Assembly: GCA_910576545.1 (NCBI GenBank)
Contig: CAJTKM010000001.1
Coordinates: 186,001-250,000, forward strand
Direction of reading: 5' to 3'
Length of the DNA stretch: 64,000 nucleotides
Origin: Lachnospiraceae bacterium
GTDB taxonomy: Bacteria > Bacillota > Clostridia > Lachnospirales > Anaerotignaceae
Part shown: one piece after another, positions 58,271-64,000 of the stretch
How the letters are laid out: each line of letters starts with the position of its first letter
How positions within the stretch are numbered: the first letter of the stretch is position 1
The notes under the pieces: model-generated
What the model was told of the DNA's origin: nothing
Seen by the model: the letters and a program-made list of their open reading frames with translations, nothing else
The model's database searches: none
Program-made: the position numbers and the translations under genes

Positions 58271-60925
58271 ATGAAATGGTGGCATATGAGCCTTTTGGAG
58301 GTGGGGAAAGCCCTGCGGACAAGCCTGAACGCTGGTCTTTCCCCGGAACAGGCGGCGAAACGCCTTGCAGAGCATGGGAAAAACCGGCTGGAACAGGACA
58401 GCGGTAAGGGCGGCTTTCTGCGCCGTTTTCTGGCGCAGTTCAATGATTTTATGGTACTGCTCCTGCTGGGGGCGGCGGCGGTTTCGTTCGCGGTTTCCTA
58501 TTGGAACGGCGAGAATGATTTTGTGGATTCGGCAATTATTATCGGCATTGTCGTGCTGAACAGCCTGCTCGGCGTAATTCAGGAGAGCAGGGCGGAGAAA
58601 GCATTAGAGGCGTTGAAGGAGCTTTCTGCCCCGAAAGCCCGTGTACTGCGCGGCGGGCAGGAAAAGGAAATTCCCGCAGAGGACGTTGTGCAGGGGGACG
58701 TCCTCCTCCTGCATGCGGGGGATTATATTTGTGCGGACGGGCGTATTTTTGAAAACCATGGTATGAAAACGGAGGAAAGTGCGATTACAGGGGAGTCCCT
58801 TGCGGCGGAGAAAGAGGAAAAAGGATTGCTGCCGGAAGAAACCCCGCTTGGTGACCGAAAAAATATGGTGCTTTCAGGCAGTTACCTCCTTTCCGGCGCA
58901 GGCAAAGCTGTCGTTACGGCAACAGGCATGGATACGGAAATCGGGCGGATTGCCGCGCTTCTTGCGGAGCAGGAGGACAGCGAAACGCCTTTGCAGAAAA
59001 AGCTGGGCGAAACGGGGAAAACGCTGGGCATTGGCGCTCTGGCAGTCTGCGGCGTGATATTTGCGATGGGGCTTCTGCGGCATCAGGAACCGTTTGCGAT
59101 GTTCATGACTTCTGTCAGCCTTGCTGTGGCCGCAATTCCGGAAGGCCTGCCTGCCATTGTCACCATCGTTCTGGCAATCGGTATGCAGAGGATGTCCCAA
59201 AGGAACACCATTATCCGGCGTCTGCCTGCTGTGGAAACGCTGGGCGGCGCGGAGGTTATCTGTTCCGACAAAACAGGGACGCTGACGCAGAATCGCATGA
59301 AAGTCGTAAAAACAGCAGGGCTTGGGCGGCCGCTGGAGCGTGACCCTGAAAAGAGGAAATTTGTGCTGATGCTTTTCGCACTCTGCAACGATGCGAAGAA
59401 AGAAGGCAGGCGAATCCTTGGCGAGCCGACAGAAAAAGCGCTGGCAGAGGCGGCGGAAGAAGCAGGGCTTTCCCTGGCGGAACTGCGGCAGGAAATGCCC
59501 CGAAAAGGTGAAATCCCATTTTCTTCGGAAAGGAAGCTGATGACGACATTGCATAAAACTGCCGAAGGGAAGTGGCTTTCCGTAACGAAAGGCGCGCCGG
59601 ATATTCTGCTGGAAAAATGCAGCCATTGTCTGGATGGTTCCGGCCAGGCAGCTTTTACGGGCGGGCGCAAAAGCAGTGCCCGTATGCTGAACGGCGAAAT
59701 GGCGGCGAATGCTTTGCGTGTCGTCGCGGCGGCGTTCCGGGAATGGGACGAGGAACCGAAAAATCTTTCGCCGGAATATCTCGAAAACGATTTGGTATTT
59801 GCAGGTATGGCAGGCATGATAGACCCGCCGAGGGAAGAAGCGGCAGAGGCGGTCGGCGTATGCAAAAAGGCGGGGATACGCCCTGTGATGATTACGGGTG
59901 ACCACGCGCTGACGGCACAGGCGATTGCCACACGGCTGGGAATTTTCCGGAAGGGGGACCGCTGTATCACAGGGCAGGAACTGGACAGGATGACAGATGA
60001 GGAGCTGGAACAGGCGGCAAAAAGGTGTACTGTGTTCGCAAGGGTAGCGCCAGAACATAAGGTACGTATCGTGAAAGCATATCAGAATGGCGGGCATATT
60101 GTTGCCATGACAGGGGACGGCGTGAATGACGCTCCCGCTCTGAAAGCGGCGGACATCGGCTGTGCGATGGGCAAAAATGGAACAGAGGTTGCAAAAGGCG
60201 CGGCGGATATGATACTGACAGATGATAATTTTGCTACGATTGTGGAGGCAGTGCGCGAGGGGCGCAGTATTTATGATAATATCCGCAAGGCGATACATTT
60301 TCTGCTTTCCAGCAATATTGGCGAAATCATTACCATATTTGCTGCAATGTGCTTCGGCTGGGCAACGCCCCTCCTGCCGATACAGCTTTTGTGGGTGAAC
60401 CTTGTGACGGATTCCCTTCCGGCAATTGCGCTTGGGCTGGACCCGGCGGAAAAGGACGTGATGGAGCGGCCGCCCCGAAAGCAGGAAACGACGTTGTTTG
60501 GCGGCGGTATGGGGAGCCGGATTGTCGTAGAGGGCATGATGATAGGTATGCTTGCGCTGCTGGCGTTTGGTATCGGGCATGTTTATTTTGACCATGGCCA
60601 GGGCTATACTGTGGGGCGGACAATGGCGTTCGCGGTGCTTTCGCTTTCACAGTTGATACATGCGTTTAATATGCGGACGGAACATTCCCTGTTCCATATA
60701 TCCGTTTTGGGCAATCCGTTTCTGGTAGGAGCGTTTTTGGCAGGCGTGGCGCTTCAGGCAGGCGTAATCATGCTTGCACCTCTGGCGGCAGTATTCAAGG
60801 TCTGCCCGTTGTCAGCAGTACAGTGGCTGATTGTGTCAGGGCTGGCGTTTGTGCCCCTGCCTGTAGTGGAGCTGGAAAAATGGAAAGACAGGCTACTGAA
60901 CAGGCGGAGGGAGCAGACCCTGTGA
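58271..60925 (+). CDS. Calcium-type P-type ATPase (P2)
   Basis: An 884-residue P2-type cation pump. Actuator domain TGES (about residue 175), PEGLPAIVTIVLAIGMQRMS helix 4, phosphorylation site CSDKTGTLTQN, KGAPD nucleotide loop, TGDHALTA, and TGDGVNDAPALK. The helix 4 PEGLP and NxxTDSLPAIALG in helix 6 favour Ca2+, as in bacterial PacL/LMCA1 pumps. GAGGAAG precedes the ATG. A terminator shared with rpsR follows. Confidence 0.94.
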   Translation: MKWWHMSLLEVGKALRTSLNAGLSPEQAAKRLAEHGKNRLEQDSGKGGFLRRFLAQFNDFMVLLLLGAAAVSFAVSYWNGENDFVDSAIIIGIVVLNSLLGVIQESRAEKALEALKELSAPKARVLRGGQEKEIPAEDVVQGDVLLLHAGDYICADGRIFENHGMKTEESAITGESLAAEKEEKGLLPEETPLGDRKNMVLSGSYLLSGAGKAVVTATGMDTEIGRIAALLAEQEDSETPLQKKLGETGKTLGIGALAVCGVIFAMGLLRHQEPFAMFMTSVSLAVAAIPEGLPAIVTIVLAIGMQRMSQRNTIIRRLPAVETLGGAEVICSDKTGTLTQNRMKVVKTAGLGRPLERDPEKRKFVLMLFALCNDAKKEGRRILGEPTEKALAEAAEEAGLSLAELRQEMPRKGEIPFSSERKLMTTLHKTAEGKWLSVTKGAPDILLEKCSHCLDGSGQAAFTGGRKSSARMLNGEMAANALRVVAAAFREWDEEPKNLSPEYLENDLVFAGMAGMIDPPREEAAEAVGVCKKAGIRPVMITGDHALTAQAIATRLGIFRKGDRCITGQELDRMTDEELEQAAKRCTVFARVAPEHKVRIVKAYQNGGHIVAMTGDGVNDAPALKAADIGCAMGKNGTEVAKGAADMILTDDNFATIVEAVREGRSIYDNIRKAIHFLLSSNIGEIITIFAAMCFGWATPLLPIQLLWVNLVTDSLPAIALGLDPAEKDVMERPPRKQETTLFGGGMGSRIVVEGMMIGMLALLAFGIGHVYFDHGQGYTVGRTMAFAVLSLSQLIHAFNMRTEHSLFHISVLGNPFLVGAFLAGVALQAGVIMLAPLAAVFKVCPLSAVQWLIVSGLAFVPLPVVELEKWKDRLLNRRREQTL

Positions 60926-60936
60926 AAAGCAGAAAA

Positions 60937-60963
60937 AAAGACCCGGTATAAACCGGGTCTTTT
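60937..60963. terminator. Bidirectional terminator between the ATPase and rpsR
   Basis: AAAGACCCGG/CCGGGTCTTT perfect 10-bp stem with a 6-base loop, with T-runs for both strands. Confidence 0.92.
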
Positions 60964-60970
60964 GCTTTGC

Positions 60971-61201
60971 TTAATCCTGTGTGTAAGGCATCAGGGATAC
61001 GTGTCTTGCTCTCTTGATAGCTGTTGTCAAAGCTCTCTGATGCTTTGCGCAGTTGCCTGTAATTCTTCTGGGAAGAATTTTGCCCCGTTCGGAAACATAT
61101 CTTCTCAGCTTGCTTACGTCCTTGTAATCGATTGTTGTTACTTTATCTGCACAGCACTGGCAAACGCGTTTTTTCCTGCGGCCACGTTTTTTCTGAATCA
61201 T
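60971..61201 (-). CDS. rpsR: 30S ribosomal protein S18
   Basis: A 76-residue S18 binding 16S rRNA with S6. It has an extended basic N-terminus, and CQCCADK plus GNCAKHQ give the zinc-ligand (C+) form. [40 protein letters not shown] match throughout. GGAAAAGGAGGATTCAGAC precedes the ATG. It is the last gene of rpsF-ssb-rpsR. Confidence 0.98.
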   Translation of the reverse strand: MIQKKRGRRKKRVCQCCADKVTTIDYKDVSKLRRYVSERGKILPRRITGNCAKHQRALTTAIKRARHVSLMPYTQD

Positions 61202-61227
61202 GTCTGAATCCTCCTTTTCCGGTTATT

Positions 61228-61668
61228 TTAGAAAGGCAGATCGTCGTCCTCGATGCTTTCGTCGATAGGATAAAATCCATCGGACGGGGGCGCGGGCTGC
61301 GCTGCGGCTTTGGGGGCGGGAGCGGAATCTCTGTGGCTCTCGAATGAGGAGCGGCTTTCCGCGAAATACTGTTCTTCCACGACAACATCTGTCGACCAGC
61401 GTTTCTTACCCTCGTTATCGTCCCAGCTGCGAACCTGCAAACGGCCGACTACACTGACCATCTGGCCTTTTTTGAAATATTTCTCAGCAAATTCGCCGGT
61501 TTTGCCGAATGCAACGCATCCGATAAAATCAGCGTCCTGATCGCCCTGACGCTTAAAACGGCGGTTGACCGCCAAAGTGTATCTGGCTACGGCAAGCGGC
61601 TCGCTCCCCTGGGAATAACGTACTTCAGGGTCCCGCGTCAGCCGTCCCATCAAAATCACTTTGTTCAT
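61228..61668 (-). CDS. ssb: Single-stranded DNA-binding protein
   Basis: A 146-residue SSB with the OB-fold (MNKVILMGRLTRDPEVRYSQ, TLAVNRRFKR, FIGCVAFGKTGEFAEKYFKK, VVGRLQVRSWDD) to about residue 110, a Pro/Ala-rich tail and the acidic tip ending DDDLPF that recruits partner proteins. AAGGAGGCGGCACT precedes the ATG. It is the middle gene of rpsF-ssb-rpsR, the conserved order. Confidence 0.98.
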   Translation of the reverse strand: MNKVILMGRLTRDPEVRYSQGSEPLAVARYTLAVNRRFKRQGDQDADFIGCVAFGKTGEFAEKYFKKGQMVSVVGRLQVRSWDDNEGKKRWSTDVVVEEQYFAESRSSFESHRDSAPAPKAAAQPAPPSDGFYPIDESIEDDDLPF

Positions 61669-61680
61669 AGTGCCGCCTCC

Positions 61681-61968
61681 TTATGCGTCCTTGCGGATGA
61701 TGAGATAACGCAGAACGTTTTCCATAATACGCATACGGGCTTCGATTTCAGCGGGTGCGGAAGCGGGTGCTTCGAATGTTGTGAAGCTGTAGAAGCCTTC
61801 ATTTACCTTCTGGATTTCATATGCAAGCTTTCTCTTGCCCCAGTCGTCAACCTTTTCGATTTTCGCGCCGAATCTTTCCAGAGTAGCCTGAATCTTTGCT
61901 ACTTCCGCTGTTTTGCCTTCGTCATCCAGATTAGGATTCAAAACCAGTGCCAATTCGTACTTGTTCAT
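61681..61968 (-). CDS. rpsF: 30S ribosomal protein S6
   Basis: A 95-residue S6 (MNKYELALVLNPNLDDEGKT, KVDDWGKRKLAYEIQKVNEG, RIMENVLRYLIIRKD) with no C-terminal extension. The start at 61968 follows AGGAGGTGTAACCCAC. The long upstream frame is not used. Its leader contains a GC-rich hairpin that could be the S6:S18 autoregulatory site. Confidence 0.98.
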   Translation of the reverse strand: MNKYELALVLNPNLDDEGKTAEVAKIQATLERFGAKIEKVDDWGKRKLAYEIQKVNEGFYSFTTFEAPASAPAEIEARMRIMENVLRYLIIRKDA

Positions 61969-61999
61969 GTGGGTTACACCTCCTTTTGGACTTATGGCT

Positions 62000-62024
62000 C
62001 TCCCTTTTGCCTTCCGGCAGGGAG
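62000..62024 (-). promoter_or_regulatory. Leader hairpin of rpsF
   Basis: On the minus strand CTCCC-T-GCC-GGAA-GGC-AAAA-GGGAG forms a stem interrupted by an A-rich bulge, between promoter and start codon. It may be the S6:S18-binding leader element known in many bacteria. Inferred. Confidence 0.4.
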
Positions 62025-62068
62025 AACAAGGAATCTGACTGCGCCGGACAAAAACCGACGCTTGGAAT

Positions 62069-62097
62069 ACAATACCACAAAAATGGCGGAATTGCAA
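62069..62097 (-). promoter_or_regulatory. Promoter of rpsF-ssb-rpsR
   Basis: Minus strand TTGCAA (62092-62097), 17-bp spacer, TATTGT (62069-62074). Confidence 0.7.
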
Positions 62098-62233
62098 GCA
62101 TTTTTTTACGGTGCCCCTTTTGAGGAAAGTGTTGCTGGGATATAGCTTCGGCAGTTTCCACAAAAGCACATTGCTATAACAGGAACTATGCGCTATAATC
62201 AATTTGGCAAATCGGGATTTAAGGAGAAAGAAT

Positions 62234-62812
62234 ATGAAAAATTTTTCTATGCCAGAGCAGGTTTCCCCGACATTAGAAATAGATGAGTTAATGAGGTTGA
62301 AACATAGTTTGGAAAAGAATGTATCAAGGGAAGTTGCAGAAAGCATAATAAAGGAAATTCCATTATCTATAAATTCAACACCAGACATTCGAGCCGAGTG
62401 GGTAGAAAAGCTATCTGCTATTCTTGAAAATAGATTTGATAAAAAAACGGTAAAAAACATTCGCCAAGAGTGCTATTGTAATGAAAATGGTAGGTTAGAA
62501 GATACAGCAAATAACTTGAAACAACTCTATCTCTCTTTGGATAAGGATTTGCATAGATTTGTCAATGCTCTGAACGAAAATGGTGCTGGCTGGTTTATGA
62601 AAGACAATCAACTGTATACAAAAATGTTTACTTGTGAATGTCCTATGTTAGAAAAAGCAAAAAATTCAAATTCATTAACATGGTGTCACTGCACTGCTGG
62701 ATATAACAAAAAATTATTTGAGATTGTTTTTGAAAAACCTGTCTATGCAGAAATTGTGCAAAGCATACGGCAAGGATTTGATTTTTGTCTTTTGAGAATT
62801 ACAATTCAATAA
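62234..62812 (+). CDS. AT-rich protein, DUF6144-like
   Basis: A 192-residue protein with markedly AT-rich codons compared with flanking genes. The C-terminal part has CECPMLEKAKNSNSLTWCHC, then TAGYNKKLFEIVFEKPVYAE, a pattern with several cysteines resembling proteins annotated DUF6144. The ATG at 62234 follows AAGGAGAAAGAAT; an ATG ten codons upstream lies before this site. It is divergent from rpsF. Function is unknown, and recent acquisition is likely from base composition. Confidence 0.78.
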   Translation: MKNFSMPEQVSPTLEIDELMRLKHSLEKNVSREVAESIIKEIPLSINSTPDIRAEWVEKLSAILENRFDKKTVKNIRQECYCNENGRLEDTANNLKQLYLSLDKDLHRFVNALNENGAGWFMKDNQLYTKMFTCECPMLEKAKNSNSLTWCHCTAGYNKKLFEIVFEKPVYAEIVQSIRQGFDFCLLRITIQ

Positions 62813-63113
62813 ATTCCAGTTTATCGGACAGCTGTCCATCAACAGGGGATTGCTCGCTTTGGATATTTTGACGCGCAGTTTGACGAAGCGGCTTTTGGCA
62901 ACACCAATCTGGAAAGGGATTTCGCGGTATGCCGCAGACGGAAGAAATGCGTTTTGGTGCAATGTTTTTTCCTGTGTTTGTTGACAAAAACATGGTTTTC
63001 CTGCTAAAATAACGGTTGGTAATTCAATTTACAGGAGCTGCATACGGCGGCGGGGTCTCAGAAGGGGCTGGCGGGCGTATGCGAAAAGGCTCCGGATTTA
63101 GGAGGTTATGCAT
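62813..63113. other. Intergenic region with a possible gene remnant and promoter
   Basis: From about 62825 to 62960 the composition returns to GC-rich. One plus frame reads IARFGYFDAQFDEAAFGNTN and LERDFAVCRRRKK without a start, which could be the remains of a gene, though this is weak. A sigma-A promoter follows (62981-63010), and GCATACG/CGTATGC at 63050-63056 and 63076-63082 form a hairpin in the leader of the next gene. Confidence 0.4.
62981..63010 (+). promoter_or_regulatory. Promoter of the CofE-like gene
   Basis: TTGACA (62981-62986), 18-bp spacer, TAAAAT (63005-63010). Confidence 0.65.
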
Positions 63114-64000
63114 ATGGCAGGAACGATTTCCAGAGGAATTAAGGCGCCCATCATTCGGGAAGGGGACGATATTGTAAAGATTGTTGCGGATTCCGTTCAG
63201 GCAGCAGCAGAGCAGGATGGCTTTCAGCTGCGTGAAAAGGACGTAATTTGTGTGACAGAGGCTGTTGTTGCCCGGGCGGACGGGAACTATGCTTCAACCG
63301 AGGATATTGCCGCAGACGTAAAAGCAAAGCTGGGCGGCGGCACTGTCGGCGTAGTGTTCCCCATCCTCAGCCGGAACCGTTTCGCCATCTGCCTGCGGGG
63401 GATTGCGAAGGGTGCGAAAAAGGTCGTGCTGATGCTGAGCTATCCTTCTGACGAGGTGGGCAACCATCTGTTTGATATGGATGTGCTGGACGGCAGCGGT
63501 GTAAATCCTTATACGGACGTGCTGACACTGGAGGGATACCGCAAGGCATTTGGTTATATCAAGCATCCGTTTACAGGTGTAGATTATGTTGATTATTATA
63601 AAGGATTGATTGAGGAAGAAGGGGCGGAAGCGGAAATTGTGTTCGCGAACCATCCCGAAGCCATTGTGAAGTTTGCAAAAAATGTACTTTGCTGCGATAT
63701 CCATACAAGGGAACGTTCCAAGCGCCGGATTGCGGCGGCGGGCGCGGAAAAGGTGCTGACAATGGCGGAAATTCTGGATGCGCCGGTAAACGGCAGCGGC
63801 TACAATGATTCCTTTGGCCTGCTGGGCTCCAACAAGGCAACGGAAACGACAGTAAAGCTGTTCCCGAAGAATGCGCAGAAGGTAGCCGAGGATATCCAGA
63901 AGGAAATGCTTGCGCGCACGGGTGTGAAGGTAGAGGCGATGATTTATGGTGATGGGGCATTCAAAGACCCTGTCGGCAAAATCTGGGAACTGGCTGACCC
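63114..64000 (+). CDS. CofE-like coenzyme F420-0:L-glutamate ligase family protein (partial)
   Basis: The first 295 residues are in the window and the gene runs off the edge. GISRGIKAP-like TISRGIKAPIIREGDDIVKI, DVICVTEAVVARADGNY, FPILSRNRFAICLRGIAKGA and GYNDSFGLLGSNKATETTVK fit the F420-0:L-glutamate ligase family (PF01996). True F420 use is not known in this group of clostridia, so the substrate may differ, for example another glutamyl or amide ligation. The ATG at 63114 is eight bases after GGAGG; an ATG six bases earlier is too close to it. Confidence 0.85.
   Translation, partial: MAGTISRGIKAPIIREGDDIVKIVADSVQAAAEQDGFQLREKDVICVTEAVVARADGNYASTEDIAADVKAKLGGGTVGVVFPILSRNRFAICLRGIAKGAKKVVLMLSYPSDEVGNHLFDMDVLDGSGVNPYTDVLTLEGYRKAFGYIKHPFTGVDYVDYYKGLIEEEGAEAEIVFANHPEAIVKFAKNVLCCDIHTRERSKRRIAAAGAEKVLTMAEILDAPVNGSGYNDSFGLLGSNKATETTVKLFPKNAQKVAEDIQKEMLARTGVKVEAMIYGDGAFKDPVGKIWELAD

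Noticed and set aside
58874-60595. 573-codon minus-strand frame opposite the P-type ATPase
   Set aside because: It lies entirely within a well-supported P-type ATPase and shows no domain, so it is a compositional shadow.
1-64000. CRISPR arrays, tRNA or rRNA genes, prophage
   Set aside because: No regular repeat-spacer pattern, no tRNA cloverleaf with TTCGA arm, no rRNA core sequence and no phage structural genes were seen. The dispersed repeats are single copies, not arrays.

Overview
The window comes from a spore-forming anaerobic Firmicute, most likely class Clostridia and close to Lachnospiraceae (an inference from gene content and style). It carries spoIID, spoIIQ, spoIIP and ytaF, a DnaD/DnaC-type primosome pair, AGGAGG ribosome binding sites, sigma-A promoters and U-tailed terminators. 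Genes are dense on both strands and mostly housekeeping. Two small AT-rich genes (57.1 kb and 62.2 kb) stand out in base composition.

Layout. 0-13 kb: a MATE exporter, a LysE exporter, a radical SAM enzyme divergent from an HxlR regulator, guaB, an ECF sigma/anti-sigma pair with its own ECF-type promoter, asnB, a second MATE exporter divergent from its MerR regulator, and a VanZ-like protein. 13-20 kb: deoD, a small RHH regulator, an MBL hydrolase, marR with a third MATE exporter, a split ThrE-type exporter, a PHP phosphoesterase and an FAH-family enzyme. 20-24 kb: three tandem small membrane proteins, wecB fused in frame to a SHOCT-like/amphipathic-repeat protein, and an acidic protein. 24-36 kb: a lysine riboswitch ahead of an NhaC-type transporter, spoIIQ-spoIID, a SUKH-like protein, a SulP transporter, xpt with a structured leader, a zinc-ribbon protein, a fourth MATE exporter, spoIIP and a HAD phosphatase. 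36-47 kb: a TPP riboswitch with tenA and a pyrimidine-type ABC transporter, an SDR, a YihY protein, a decayed IS3-family element, and an FMN riboswitch controlling ribD-ribE-ribBA-ribH. 47-64 kb: ispE, a GntR regulator, a stalk/PepSY secreted protein, a UspA-like protein, SEC-C protein, tsaC/sua5-rpiB-upp-wecA-like cluster, dnaD/dnaC, ytaF, a P-type Ca ATPase, rpsF-ssb-rpsR, an AT-rich gene and the start of a CofE-like gene.

Regulation is unusually readable. There are three classical riboswitches (lysine, TPP, FMN), an ECF autoregulatory promoter, a 19-bp-spacer MerR promoter and a repeated MarR box.

The most noteworthy structure is a modular palindromic intergenic repeat present about 13 times in both orientations. 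It is usually placed just ahead of a ribosome binding site, twice between a riboswitch terminator and its gene. Other highlights are an IS element inserted exactly in the loop of a bidirectional terminator, a T-tract frameshift in one of three tandem small membrane protein genes, the WecB fusion, a SpoIIQ with a degenerate metal site, and an IMP dehydrogenase resembling the Tritrichomonas foetus type. I found no CRISPR array, tRNA, rRNA or prophage.
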